Assembly: GCA_905182065.1 (NCBI GenBank)
Contig: CAJIZN010000001.1
Span: 496,001-560,000 of the forward strand
Origin: Candidatus Marisimplicoccus framensis
GTDB taxonomy: Bacteria; Bacteroidota; Bacteroidia; Flavobacteriales; Flavobacteriaceae
Direction: 5' to 3'
DNA: 64,000 bases
How positions within the stretch are numbered: position 1 is the first letter of the stretch; the number at the start of each line of letters is the position of its first letter. The notes beneath the pieces are model-generated. The model worked only from the letters and a program-made list of their open reading frames with translations, had not been told where the DNA came from and searched no databases. Of the stretch, positions 26,975 through 35,952 are shown in pieces. Both the position numbers and the translations under genes were made by a program.

Positions 26975-27895
26975 TAAAATTACTAGAACTTGAATAATTC
27001 CTGTTACTCCTGAAATAATGAGTAAAGTTTTTAAATGAGAAAAACCTCTATTTAAAAGAAGATGATGTATATGAGACCTGTCTGCTTCAAAAGGAGAGAC
27101 TCCTTTATAAATTCTTATACAAACAACTTGAATGAGATCAATAATCGGATATAACAGACAAACCAGTATAATCCATGGTGTGCTTAGGTTAAAATTACTT
27201 GAATCAATAGCATTACCTAGATATATTATACCAACTGATACAATTCCTCCTAAAAGTAGGCTTCCGCTATCCCCTAGAAACACTTTATTATTCTTCTTGA
27301 AGTTAAAAAAATAGAGAGGAAGTATTGAACAAATTGTAATCAATAAAAGCAAGTTTAAGCTATCAAAAGTATAATCTTGTAATAAAATAATTATAAAAAT
27401 TAGACCTTTAATAACCTCGGTAATAGCCAGTCCGTCTATACCATCAGAAAAATTAACAGCATTAACAATTAAAACTATTAAAAAAATACTCAGTAATTGA
27501 GAAATCATATAAGGTATTTCATAAAGTCCCAAGAATCCATTTAAATTTTCTATTAAAAATCCTTGATCTATTAGAATTTTTGCAATTATAATTTGAAAAA
27601 TAAATTTTAATTTAAAGTCTACTTGATAAAGATCATCATAAAGACCAATTGTAAATAAAATACTTAGTGGGATTATTAGTGAAAAATCAAAAAGCTCATT
27701 GGAATTATAATATAAGTAAAATGTTATAATAACAATTGTTGTAAAGACAGATAAGCCTCCATTTCTTGTCGCTAAACTATCATGCGAAGATCTGTAATTG
27801 ACTATATCAAATCTATTCTTTTTAATAAAATATCTTTGAGATATAAAGATTACCGTTAAGCTAATTAAGAATGATAAAACTCCAATATTCAGCAT
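26960..27895 (-). CDS. WecA/MraY-type polyprenyl-phosphate sugar-1-phosphate transferase
   Basis: 311-aa polytopic inner-membrane enzyme that starts a lipid-linked glycan by moving a HexNAc-1-phosphate onto undecaprenyl phosphate. Family motifs are present in order: SHDSLATRNGGLSVF near the N-terminus, NAVNFSDGIDGLA (the DGIDGL Mg site), FLGDSGSLLLGG, and PFEADRSHIHHLLLNRGFSH with the HIHH catalytic motif. It is the only minus-strand gene of the glycan region and lies back to back with the UpxY gene (153-bp gap). It probably initiates the glycan built by the downstream locus. Donor is unknown. Confidence 0.9.
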   Translation of the reverse strand: MLNIGVLSFLISLTVIFISQRYFIKKNRFDIVNYRSSHDSLATRNGGLSVFTTIVIITFYLYYNSNELFDFSLIIPLSILFTIGLYDDLYQVDFKLKFIFQIIIAKILIDQGFLIENLNGFLGLYEIPYMISQLLSIFLIVLIVNAVNFSDGIDGLAITEVIKGLIFIIILLQDYTFDSLNLLLLITICSILPLYFFNFKKNNKVFLGDSGSLLLGGIVSVGIIYLGNAIDSSNFNLSTPWIILVCLLYPIIDLIQVVCIRIYKGVSPFEADRSHIHHLLLNRGFSHLKTLLIISGVTGIIQVLVILLFTN

Positions 27896-28018
27896 AATAT
27901 GTATCTAAATTAGTTAAAATCTCGAAATACAAACGCTATCCATTCTAATATATATTAATGAAGTAAAGCAAAAAACAGAATTTTTTTAATAATTTTTCTT
28001 TTTTTAACTAAAATCAAG

Positions 28019-28026
28019 TACTTTTG
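28019..28026 (+). promoter_or_regulatory. Bacteroidota-type -7 promoter box (TACTTTTG) ahead of the glycan locus
   Basis: TACTTTTG is an exact TAnnTTTG match, 22 bp before the UpxY start at 28049, so the transcript leader would be short. No obvious -33 TTTG was seen at the usual spacing. It is the only good box in the 153-bp gap and the only one seen ahead of the whole locus. Confidence 0.45.
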
Positions 28027-28048
28027 TTACTCAATATTAGTGTAGATT

Positions 28049-28507
28049 ATGAAATGGTATGTTATTTATACAAAGAGAAATTTTCTCATAAGAGTTGCGA
28101 AATCGTTGAATACACTTGGAATAAATGCGTATTGTCCGGTTATTGAATACGTAAAGCAGTACTCGGATAGAAAGAAAAAAGTTGAAAAACCTGTTCTTAC
28201 CTCTTATGTATTGGTTAATATTTCAGAAAAAGAGAGAGTGAATGTTTTTTCTATTCCAGGAGTTCTTAGATATTTATTTTGGCTTGGGAAACCTGCTGAA
28301 GTAAGACAGGATGAAATAGACATTTTAAAAAGAGAATTAAAAGGCTGTATTGATATACCTGAAAACACTCTAGTAAAGGGTAAAGATTTTACTATTCCAT
28401 CTGGCCCATTTAAAGGGTTTGAAGGAAAAATATTAAATCTATCAAAGAATAAACTAAGACTTAAATTAGCGAGTATTGGACTGTTTATGACAGTTAATAT
28501 TTCCTAG
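28049..28507 (+). CDS. UpxY-type NusG-paralogue transcription antiterminator
   Basis: 152 aa. The NGN domain begins KWYVIYTKRNFLIRVAKSLN and contains VLTSYVLVNISEKERVNVFS, then a C-terminal KOW segment (IPSGPFKGFEGKILNLSKN). UpxY proteins of Bacteroides bind RNA polymerase at their own polysaccharide locus and prevent early termination. This gene is first in a co-directional ~36-kb glycan locus, exactly where such a factor is expected. A GC-rich element resembling ops follows 44 bp after its stop. Confidence 0.9.
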   Translation: MKWYVIYTKRNFLIRVAKSLNTLGINAYCPVIEYVKQYSDRKKKVEKPVLTSYVLVNISEKERVNVFSIPGVLRYLFWLGKPAEVRQDEIDILKRELKGCIDIPENTLVKGKDFTIPSGPFKGFEGKILNLSKNKLRLKLASIGLFMTVNIS

Positions 28508-28530
28508 AGGACTTAGTTATAATCTGGTTT

Positions 28531-28572
28531 ATGTGGTTTGTAATATTTGTAGCAGACGCGGCGGAGCCATGA
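28531..28572 (+). other. Possible 13-codon leader ORF over the GC-rich element
   Basis: ATG 28531 opens a short frame reading MWFVIFVADAAEP and stopping at TGA 28570-28572, eleven bases before the next gene. It is too short to test by family. It may be chance, or a leader whose translation matters for the regulatory element it spans. Confidence 0.25.
28552..28568 (+). promoter_or_regulatory. GC-rich ops-like element between UpxY and the next gene
   Basis: GCAGACGCGGCGGAGCC stands out as a GC island in strongly AT-rich DNA. Its core GGCGGAGCC resembles the E. coli ops element GGCGGTAGC that recruits the NusG paralogue RfaH, and it can fold as GGC-GGA-GCC, a tiny hairpin like the one ops forms in the non-template strand. 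The position just after the UpxY gene fits a recruitment or pause site. Inference from similarity and position only. Confidence 0.4.
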
Positions 28573-28582
28573 AAAAAAGATA

Positions 28583-29101
28583 ATGTTAGAAAACTTAATT
28601 ACTTCTGAAACACGACTAAGACTTTTAATAAAGTTTTTTGTTTCTCAAGCTAATAGTGGCTATCTGAATGGGTTAGCAAATGAAATGGGAGCATCTACTA
28701 ATAAAATTAGAAAAGAGCTTAACCATCTTCAAGAAGCAGGATATTTAAAGAAAATAAAAGTTGATAATAAAGTTGAGTATAAGGCAGATACTAAACACCC
28801 TCTTTTTGAAGTTTTGCGTAAAGTGGTGATGAAACACCTTGGTTTAGAAGACATTGTTGATACTGTGCTGGAAAGGATGGGGAATGTTGAACAGATAGTT
28901 TTAGTTGGAGATTATGCAAATGGTCAAGACAGTGGTAAAATTGAAATTTTTCTTATTGGAAATGATCTCAACATGGATTATATATCTCAATTAGAATTAA
29001 AGATTGAAAAACTGATAAAAAGAAAAGTAAGCTTTTATTTAGCATCTAAATTTTCATCAGATCAAAAGCATATTACATTATTTAATAATAAAGCAAAATG
29101 A
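28583..29101 (+). CDS. Winged-helix regulator with nucleotidyltransferase-like domain
   Basis: 172 aa. An N-terminal winged helix (NGLANEMGASTNKIRKELNH, then LQEAGYLKKIKVDN as recognition helix and wing) precedes a C-terminal region with IVLVGDYANGQDSGKIEIFL, resembling the GDYA-G..S..IDL signature of small nucleotidyltransferase-fold proteins. Such proteins are common directly after UpxY genes in Bacteroidota capsule loci. Probably a DNA-binding regulator; catalysis is doubtful because only part of the acidic triad is seen. The stop overlaps the next start by 4 nt. Confidence 0.65.
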   Translation: MLENLITSETRLRLLIKFFVSQANSGYLNGLANEMGASTNKIRKELNHLQEAGYLKKIKVDNKVEYKADTKHPLFEVLRKVVMKHLGLEDIVDTVLERMGNVEQIVLVGDYANGQDSGKIEIFLIGNDLNMDYISQLELKIEKLIKRKVSFYLASKFSSDQKHITLFNNKAK

Positions 29102-29448
29102 AATCAATAGAGAAAGAAGAAAGACCCTGGGGAAGATTTTTTGTTATACATGATGAAAGACAATATAAACTCAAAAGAATTGAAGTTGATCCAGGGGGAA
29201 GATTATCTTATCAGTATCATAAAAAAAGATCAGAGACTTGGACAATCGTCGAAGGAGAGGCTTTAGTTATATTGGATGATAAATCATTCAATTATAAAGC
29301 AGGAGATTCTATCTTAATTTCTCAGGGAATAAAACATAGAGTCGAAAATAAAACAAATAAAAAATTAATTTTTATCGAGGTTCAAACTGGAACATATTTT
29401 GGAGAAGATGATATTGTTAGAATTGAGGACGAGAGAAGGAGAAGTTAA
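29098..29448 (+). CDS. Cupin, mannose-6-phosphate isomerase type II C-terminal domain
   Basis: 116-aa single cupin. ERPWGRFFVIHDERQYKLKR, GGRLSYQYHKKRSETWTIVE, GDSILISQGIKHRVEN and LIFIEVQTGTYFGEDDIVR match the C-terminal domain of GDP-mannose pyrophosphorylase / phosphomannose isomerase. His and Glu metal ligands (YHKKRSE, H in KHRV) are present. It lacks the pyrophosphorylase domain, so it is either a small isomerase for a sugar phosphate or a binding protein. The adjacent nucleotidyltransferase could be its partner. Confidence 0.83.
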   Translation: MKSIEKEERPWGRFFVIHDERQYKLKRIEVDPGGRLSYQYHKKRSETWTIVEGEALVILDDKSFNYKAGDSILISQGIKHRVENKTNKKLIFIEVQTGTYFGEDDIVRIEDERRRS

Positions 29449-29880
29449 ATGAAAAAAAAAGCAATTATTGTTTCGGGATATTTTAATCCATTACATAAAG
29501 GTCATATAGAACTTTTTCATACAGCTAAATCAAAGGGGGATGAGCTTTTTGTAATTGTAAATAATGACTATCAAAGAGAATTAAAAGGTTCTAAGGAATT
29601 CATGTATGAAGAAGAAAGAGTATTAATTATAAAAGAACTTTTAATAACAGACAAAGTTATTTTATCTATAGATATGGATAAAACAGTTTGTGCTACACTT
29701 AATAAACTTAATGCAAGCTTCTCAAGTGAGTATGACTTATACTTTGCTAATGGAGGAGATCAAAGTAATAAATCTATTCCAGAAGAAGAAGTGTGCAGTA
29801 AATTAAACATTAAATTAATTGATGGATTGGGAAATAAAGTTCAATCTTCATCGTGGCTCTTAAAAAACAACAATAGATGA
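29449..29880 (+). CDS. Cytidylyltransferase-fold nucleotidyltransferase (TagD/RfaE-C type)
   Basis: 143 aa with the class signature [19 protein letters not shown] (the H-x-x-H of HIGH-type nucleotidyltransferases), [17 protein letters not shown], and [17 protein letters not shown] near the C-terminus. It would activate a sugar- or polyol-phosphate with CTP or ATP. The closest-looking families make CDP-glycerol or ADP-heptose precursors; which applies here is not clear. It follows the cupin without a gap, and its stop overlaps the UDP-glucose dehydrogenase start in ATGA. Confidence 0.78.
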   Translation: MKKKAIIVSGYFNPLHKGHIELFHTAKSKGDELFVIVNNDYQRELKGSKEFMYEEERVLIIKELLITDKVILSIDMDKTVCATLNKLNASFSSEYDLYFANGGDQSNKSIPEEEVCSKLNIKLIDGLGNKVQSSSWLLKNNNR

Positions 29881-31244
29881 TAATAAAAAACATTTGTTGT
29901 ATTGGGGCTGGATATGTTGGAGGGCCAACCATGGGTGTCATTGCATTAAAGTGTCCTAATATTAAAGTTACTGTTGTCGACAAAAGCTCAGACAAAATAG
30001 ATTCTTGGAATGGACCATTAGATACATTACCGGTTTATGAACCTGGACTTTCTGAAATAGTCAATAAGGTTAGAGGTAAAAATCTTTTTTTCTCTAAGGA
30101 TATTGATGATGCTATTGATAATGCTGAAATGATTTTTATGGCGGTTAATACGCCAACTAAAACAGAAGGGGAAGGTGCCGGAATGGCTGCTGATTTAAGA
30201 TATATAGAGGCATGCGCACTTGATATAGCTAGAGTTTCTAATAATGATAAAATAATTGTTGAAAAATCAACACTTCCAGTGAGAACAGCAGAAAAAATAA
30301 AAGATATATTAAACCAGCACGGTAAAGATGTTAATTTTGAAATACTCTCAAATCCAGAATTTTTAGCTGAGGGAACTGCTATTAAGGATTTATTTAAATC
30401 TGATCGTGTTTTAATCGGTGGAGATTCAACAGAATCAGGAAAAAAGCAGTAAAAGCATTGGTCGATATTTATTCTAATTGGATTCCAAAAACAAATTTTA
30501 ACTACAAATGTATGGTCTTCAGAACTTGCTAAACTTGCATCAAATGCAATGTTATCTCAAAGAATATCATCTATTAATAGTCTTTCTGCTCTTTGTGAAA
30601 AAACAGAAGCTAATATTCATGAACTTTCGAAAGCAATAGGAATGGATCATAGAATTGGACCTCACTTCCTAAAAGTATCATCTGGTTTTGGAGGAAGTTG
30701 TTTTCAAAAAGACATTTTAAACCTGGTCTACCTTTGTAAATATTATGGATTAAATGAGGTTGCAGAATATTGGCATCAGGTAGTTAAAATGAATGATTAT
30801 CAAAAGAATCGTTTTGCACAAAAAATAATTAATCAATTTGAAGGAATTCTTATTAATAGAAAAATTTCAATTTTAGGTTGGGCATTTAAAGCAAACACGA
30901 ATGATAGTAGAGAGTCACCTTCAATATATATTGCAAAAAAACTTTTAGATGCCGGAGCACATATTCAAATTTATGACCCTATGGTTCCTGATAGTAGAAT
31001 TTTTTCTGATTTAAACACATATTTTAAGGATGATGTTAAGCTTGAAAATATAACATTCTGCACAACTATGAGAGAAGCAAATAAAAATGCAGATGGAATA
31101 GCTGTTTTAACTGATTGGGATGAGTTTAAGGAATTTGACTGGATAAACTACATAGATGAAATTAATTCAGATGTTATCATATTTGATGGAAGAAACATTT
31201 TAGAAGATGAGCTGAAAGATTATAAACACTATTTTAAATTATGA
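29877..31244 (+). CDS. UDP-glucose 6-dehydrogenase, two single-base deletions near 30447 and 30498
   Basis: NAD-dependent oxidation of UDP-glucose to UDP-glucuronate. The N-terminal Rossmann motif [43 protein letters not shown] and [10 protein letters not shown] lie in the first part. [19 protein letters not shown], the catalytic [11 protein letters not shown] and [15 protein letters not shown] lie in the second. One missing base in the run before GCAGTAAAAGC and one before TTTTAACT split the frame; restoring both joins [19 protein letters not shown] into one protein of about 456 aa. It resembles the animal-type UGDH. The breaks are probably errors. Confidence 0.88.
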
Positions 31245-32140
31245 CAAATATTTTATTTTATGGTGGGGCAAGTCTTCTTTCAAATATTTGGTCTAGGTAT
31301 TGGAAAGATAATTTTAATATTTTCATTGGCCTTAATAAAAGATGGATAGAAATAGAAGGTGTTAAATCTTTACAATTAAAATCAAACATTAATGATTTAG
31401 ATGAGATAATAACAAAACACAAAATAGATATAGTAATAAATTGTGTTGGTCTAACTAATGTTGAAGAATGTGAAAAGAATTCTGATTTAGCATTTTATTT
31501 AAATGGATATTTACCAGGTGAAATTGCTAAAATTACATCCAATACAAGCGCTAAATTAATACATATATCTACAGATCATTTATTTGATGGAAAATCTAAA
31601 GAAAATCAAGAAGATGATTTAGTTAAGCCATTAAATACATATGCAAAATCTAAGTTTTTAGGGGAGAATGAGGTTTTTAAAAATGACAGTAGTGCACTTA
31701 TAATAAGAACAAATTTTTTTGGAAAGGGACCATTATATAAACCATCATTTTCAGATAAGATTATTTCTTCATTGATAAATAAAGAACAAATATATCTTTT
31801 CAATAATGTTTACTATAGTCCAATCCATGTCAATGAACTTGCTGACGGTGTTTTAAAATTAATCGAATTTAACAGGGAAGGAATCTTTAATATTTCAAGT
31901 AATGAAAGAATCACTAAATATGATTTTGGACTTTTAATTGCCAAAGCAATGAATGAAAATAAAGATTTAATAATACCAATTTCAATAGAAGAAAAAACAA
32001 ATTTAATGTTAAGACCAAATGATATGAGTTTAAATAATAGTAAATTTTTAGATTCAACTAAAATGAGAATTAAATCAATAAATGATCAAGTTTTAGAGTT
32101 AATTAATATATCTCAAATTGACGTCAACACCTTACAGTAA
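31241..32140 (+). CDS. RmlD-like SDR reductase (dTDP-4-dehydrorhamnose reductase fold)
   Basis: 299 aa extended short-chain dehydrogenase. The nucleotide-binding loop is degenerate (FYGGASLLSNIW instead of GxxGxxG). NCVGLTNVEECEKNSDLAFY, HISTDHLFDGKSKENQEDDL and the catalytic YAKSKFLGE, YxxxK, are typical of RmlD. A substrate-side block (SPIHVNELADGVLKLIEFN) follows. No RmlA/B/C genes are visible nearby, so a reductase for another nucleotide sugar is equally likely. It overlaps the dehydrogenase stop by 4 nt. Confidence 0.75.
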   Translation: MTNILFYGGASLLSNIWSRYWKDNFNIFIGLNKRWIEIEGVKSLQLKSNINDLDEIITKHKIDIVINCVGLTNVEECEKNSDLAFYLNGYLPGEIAKITSNTSAKLIHISTDHLFDGKSKENQEDDLVKPLNTYAKSKFLGENEVFKNDSSALIIRTNFFGKGPLYKPSFSDKIISSLINKEQIYLFNNVYYSPIHVNELADGVLKLIEFNREGIFNISSNERITKYDFGLLIAKAMNENKDLIIPISIEEKTNLMLRPNDMSLNNSKFLDSTKMRIKSINDQVLELINISQIDVNTLQ

Positions 32141-33860
32141 ATTTTTCGCGATATTAAATAAAAAAGAAAGAATTAAAACATTAGTTTTAATTGTCCTTTT
32201 ATTTTTGGGTATGATTCTTGAAATTTTAGGAATTGGATTGTTATTGCCATTTCTAGAAGTTATCTCTAATCAGGATATTACATCTAAATACCCAATTCTT
32301 GAAAATTTATTTTTTTTATTGTCAATTAATTCATTTCGTGATCAAGTTTATTTCTTGTTGTTAGTTCTTTTTGTATTATACTTTTTTAAGGCCTTATATT
32401 TAATTTTTTTAAACTATAAACAAAATATATTTCTTCAAAATATAAATGCCAAAGTTGCTTCAGACCTTTTTTATGTTTATTTAAACCAACCTTATTCTGA
32501 CTATTCAAAACTTAAGACATCTCAGCTTATAAAGCACATAACTTCTGATGTATCTTTTTTTAATACTTTTTCAAATGGAATTCTTTCATTAATTACAGAG
32601 TCGGGGTTATTGTTAGCATTAATGATAAGTATAATTTATATTGAACCAGCTGGAGCCTTTGTAATAGGATCATTATTTCTCTTGTTTTCAAGTGTTTTTT
32701 ATTATTTCTCAAGAAAAAAAGTAAAAATATGGGGAGAGAAAAGAAATAATTTGATTGATAAAATATCAAATATATCACTAGAAGGTTTCAATGGATTCAA
32801 AGAGCTCTTAATTTTTCAGAAATCAAAAATGTTTACTAAAAATTATAGAGATAATAGATTTGAGTTATCTACAATTCAATCTAAAATGAATACTTTAAGT
32901 GTATTACCAAGACACTACTTGGAGTTTATATCAATTTTTATTTTTATTCTATTAATTTTGTGGAAGTTATTCGAAGGAAGTGATATTTCGTCTTTGATTC
33001 CTACCCTAGGAGTATTTATTGCTGCTTCATTCAAAATGATTCCATCTATAAATAAGATAATTATTGCTTCTCAGAATATTAAATTTTATCGTAATTCTAT
33101 AGATATAATAATTTCAGAATTAGAGTTAAAGAAAAATATTGTAGATACTAGTATTTCAAATAATTCATCTAATTCAATAGCTCCTAAAGGAGATATTGAG
33201 TTTAAAAATGTCTTTTTTACATACACTGGCAACAAACCATATATTCTTGAAAACATCAATTTTAAGATTGAAAGAGGAAAAAGTATAGGTATTATCGGTG
33301 AATCAGGAGCAGGAAAAAGTACCTTAATTGATTTGATTGTAGGATTGCTTAATCCTTCTGTTGGAAATATTTATGTAGATGGTAAAAAAAATAGTTTCAT
33401 TCCAGAATTGTTAAAAAAACAAATTGGATATATTTCTCAAAATGTTTTTTTATTTGATGCATCAATAGCAGACAATATAACTATGACTAACTTAAATTAT
33501 AATGAGAAAGAAAAAGAACTCATTTATAAATCTATTGAAAATTCAGATTTAACTCAAATGGTTCAAAATTTACCTGAAGGAATTGATACAGCTGTAGGTG
33601 AGAATGGAATAAATTTATCTGGTGGGCAAAAGCAAAGAATTGCAATTGCAAGAGCGCTCTACAGAAATTCTAAAATATTAATTTTAGATGAGGCTACCAG
33701 CAATTTAGATACTCAAACTGAAAATAAAATAATTGAATCAATCAACAGATTGAAAGGAGACATAACACTTATTATTATTTCCCACAGATTATCTATATTA
33801 GAGGATTGCGATCAAATTTTTGAAGTAAAAAACTGTAACCTCCATAATATTACCAATTAA
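32118..33860 (+). CDS. ABC transporter, fused permease and ATPase (PglK/MsbA-type flippase)
   Basis: 580-aa inner-membrane exporter half. Six hydrophobic helices occupy roughly residues 20-330. The ATPase then has Walker A GESGAGKSTLID, Q-loop YISQNVFLFDAS, signature NLSGGQKQRIAIARAL, Walker B KILILDEATSNLD and a switch His in ISHRLS. Such homodimers flip lipid-linked oligosaccharides in glycan loci lacking Wzx, and no Wzx-type gene is visible in this window. The TTG start overlaps the preceding gene by 23 nt; a start slightly downstream is possible. Confidence 0.88.
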   Translation: MTSTPYSKFFAILNKKERIKTLVLIVLLFLGMILEILGIGLLLPFLEVISNQDITSKYPILENLFFLLSINSFRDQVYFLLLVLFVLYFFKALYLIFLNYKQNIFLQNINAKVASDLFYVYLNQPYSDYSKLKTSQLIKHITSDVSFFNTFSNGILSLITESGLLLALMISIIYIEPAGAFVIGSLFLLFSSVFYYFSRKKVKIWGEKRNNLIDKISNISLEGFNGFKELLIFQKSKMFTKNYRDNRFELSTIQSKMNTLSVLPRHYLEFISIFIFILLILWKLFEGSDISSLIPTLGVFIAASFKMIPSINKIIIASQNIKFYRNSIDIIISELELKKNIVDTSISNNSSNSIAPKGDIEFKNVFFTYTGNKPYILENINFKIERGKSIGIIGESGAGKSTLIDLIVGLLNPSVGNIYVDGKKNSFIPELLKKQIGYISQNVFLFDASIADNITMTNLNYNEKEKELIYKSIENSDLTQMVQNLPEGIDTAVGENGINLSGGQKQRIAIARALYRNSKILILDEATSNLDTQTENKIIESINRLKGDITLIIISHRLSILEDCDQIFEVKNCNLHNITN

Positions 33861-33898
33861 TTATTCAACAGATATCTAACTAAACTAATATATTAAAT

Positions 33899-34654
33899 AT
33901 GCAAAACTCCTTTTATTATAAACGTGAAAACTTTGATTCAACAGGTGTAATAGTTGAGCCTAAATTAATTTCAATAACAGATGTAGATGCAGTAATAAAT
34001 GATCTTGACAGATTCTTAAAGGATAATAAAGATAATCTAGAGGAAGGAAAAGAGATTAATTATGCAAACTCTGAAAAAACAGTAGTTAATTCTTTTCACA
34101 GACTTGAAAATTATCAAGGTTATTTTTTTAATGAATTATCAAAAAGATCAAAAATTGTGGATTTAGCAGAAGAATTATTGAAAGATAAAGCAGAATTAAT
34201 TAGTATTCAAGCATTTGTAAAACCCGGAGACATGGGACTTGCTGCTCCTTATCATCAAGATAACGCATACTGGTGTATAGAACCAGATAATGGTCTAACA
34301 ATTTGGATAGCACTTGATAAATGTGATAAATCAAATGGTATGATAAAATATGTAACTGGTTCTCACAAGATTGGAGTAGTCGAGCATACTCCTTCATTAG
34401 CACCTGGTAGTTCACAAATTATTGAAGAGAAAAATCTTCCAGATGGAGAAGTTTTTAATCCTTCTTTAAATCCTGGTGATGCAGCCATCCATCATACTAT
34501 GAATATTCATGGAAGTAATCCTAATAATTCTGGTAAACAAAGAAGAGGGATTTTATTTTGCTATAAAGGGAAGAAGACTCAAAGAAACATGGAATTATTT
34601 GATAGATATCAGAAAAATTTAGATAAAGTTATGGAATTAAGAAACGCTGAATGA
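33899..34654 (+). CDS. Phytanoyl-CoA dioxygenase (PhyH) family oxygenase
   Basis: 251-aa Fe(II)/2-oxoglutarate-dependent oxygenase. The metal site H-x-D is in AAPYHQDNAYW, the distal His in AIHHTMNIHGSNPN, and the 2-oxoglutarate Arg in KQRRGILFCYKG. WIALDKCDKSNGMIKYVTGS is the usual core strand region. In a glycan locus it could hydroxylate a sugar, an amino-acid substituent or a lipid precursor; the substrate is unknown. It starts after a 38-bp gap and is coupled by a 4-nt overlap to the class III aminotransferase, suggesting consecutive steps. Confidence 0.85.
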   Translation: MQNSFYYKRENFDSTGVIVEPKLISITDVDAVINDLDRFLKDNKDNLEEGKEINYANSEKTVVNSFHRLENYQGYFFNELSKRSKIVDLAEELLKDKAELISIQAFVKPGDMGLAAPYHQDNAYWCIEPDNGLTIWIALDKCDKSNGMIKYVTGSHKIGVVEHTPSLAPGSSQIIEEKNLPDGEVFNPSLNPGDAAIHHTMNIHGSNPNNSGKQRRGILFCYKGKKTQRNMELFDRYQKNLDKVMELRNAE

Positions 34655-35952
34655 ATAATTCAAAATATTTAAAAGCTCAAGAAACGCTAAATGAATATGA
34701 AGCTAATTCAATGCATGGTCAGCTTCCTGTATATTGGAAATCTGCTAAAGGTTCTACTATTAAAGATCACAACAACAAAAAGTTTATAGATTTTACATCA
34801 GGAATATTTGTAACAAATATTGGTCATTCAAATCGATATATTAAAAATGCAATAAGAAAGGTTTTGAATTCTAATCTAATACACAGCTACACATATCTTA
34901 ATGAATTTAGGGTAAATTATATAAAAGAACTAGTTGAATTTTGTGGCTCAAATTTTGAAAAAGCATATTTAGCTTCTAGTGGAACTGAAGCTACTGAAAC
35001 AGCTTTAAAATTAATGAGAATGTATGGGCTCAAGGTAGCCAAAAAAAGAAATCCAGGTATTCTATCTATAACCGGGAATTATCATGGAAGAACAATGGGT
35101 TCATTTATGATGTCAGGGTTCCCCAAAAGTAAATGGTGGATTGGTCATCAGGATCCTAATATATATTTCATGGACTTTCCTTATCCGTGGGAGGTTAGTG
35201 AAGAAATTGGTAAAGATTTCTTTAATAAGCAAATCCAAAACTTAGAAACAAAAGGTTTAGATTTCAAAAATGATATTTCAGGTATAATTTTAGAAACTTT
35301 TCAAGGATGGGGTGCATTGTTTTACCCTAAAACATATGTGAAAGCATTAAATGATTTTGCAAAAAAAAATAATATTTTAATATGTTTTGATGAAATGCAA
35401 GCAGGGTTTTATAGAACAGGGAAAAAGTTTGGCTATGAACATTATGAAGTCAATCCTGACATTATCTGTATAGGAAAAGGAATGAGTTCAGGCCTTCCAC
35501 TTTCTGGAGTTGTTAGCTCTAAAGAAATTTTAGACCTACCACAACAAGGAGAATTAAGTAGTACAAATTCCGCAAATCCAATGGTTTGTTCTGCCGGACT
35601 AGCTACAATACGTTATATGAATAAGGCTTCATTCATAAAATCTTTAAATGCTAATTGTGAATTTTTCAATCAAGAACTATCTAAAATTCAAGAAGAGTTT
35701 AGCGATAGAATAAAAGTTTTTGGAAAGGGAATGATATCAGCAATAATAGTAAATAATCATAAGGGTGAACCAGATGTCTCTACTACCAATTTATTAGTTG
35801 ACGATTTATTAAATAATGGACTGTTGGTTGTCAAAACAGGTAGAGAGTCAATTAAATTAGGCCCTCCATTAAACATTAAACATAGATTTTTAAAAAAAGG
35901 ACTTAACATTTTACATAACTCAATTAGAAATATATTAAATGATACCATATAG
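34651..35952 (+). CDS. Class III PLP aminotransferase
   Basis: 433 aa, fold type I subgroup II aminotransferase related to ornithine/4-aminobutyrate aminotransferases. Motifs: DFTSGIFVTNIGHSN, YLASSGTEATETALKLMRMY, ITGNYHGRTMGS, CFDEMQAGFYRTGK, and the PLP lysine in DIICIGKGMSSGLPLSGVVS. Length and motifs are complete. In this setting it probably aminates a sugar or a substituent precursor produced with the adjacent PhyH oxygenase. The exact substrate is unknown. It overlaps PseC by 14 nt. Confidence 0.85.
   Translation: MNNSKYLKAQETLNEYEANSMHGQLPVYWKSAKGSTIKDHNNKKFIDFTSGIFVTNIGHSNRYIKNAIRKVLNSNLIHSYTYLNEFRVNYIKELVEFCGSNFEKAYLASSGTEATETALKLMRMYGLKVAKKRNPGILSITGNYHGRTMGSFMMSGFPKSKWWIGHQDPNIYFMDFPYPWEVSEEIGKDFFNKQIQNLETKGLDFKNDISGIILETFQGWGALFYPKTYVKALNDFAKKNNILICFDEMQAGFYRTGKKFGYEHYEVNPDIICIGKGMSSGLPLSGVVSSKEILDLPQQGELSSTNSANPMVCSAGLATIRYMNKASFIKSLNANCEFFNQELSKIQEEFSDRIKVFGKGMISAIIVNNHKGEPDVSTTNLLVDDLLNNGLLVVKTGRESIKLGPPLNIKHRFLKKGLNILHNSIRNILNDTI

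Noticed and set aside
29877-31244. Programmed frameshifting in the UDP-glucose dehydrogenase
   Set aside because: Two single-base losses at unrelated sites, no slippery-sequence-plus-structure arrangement, and many other genes show the same kind of break.
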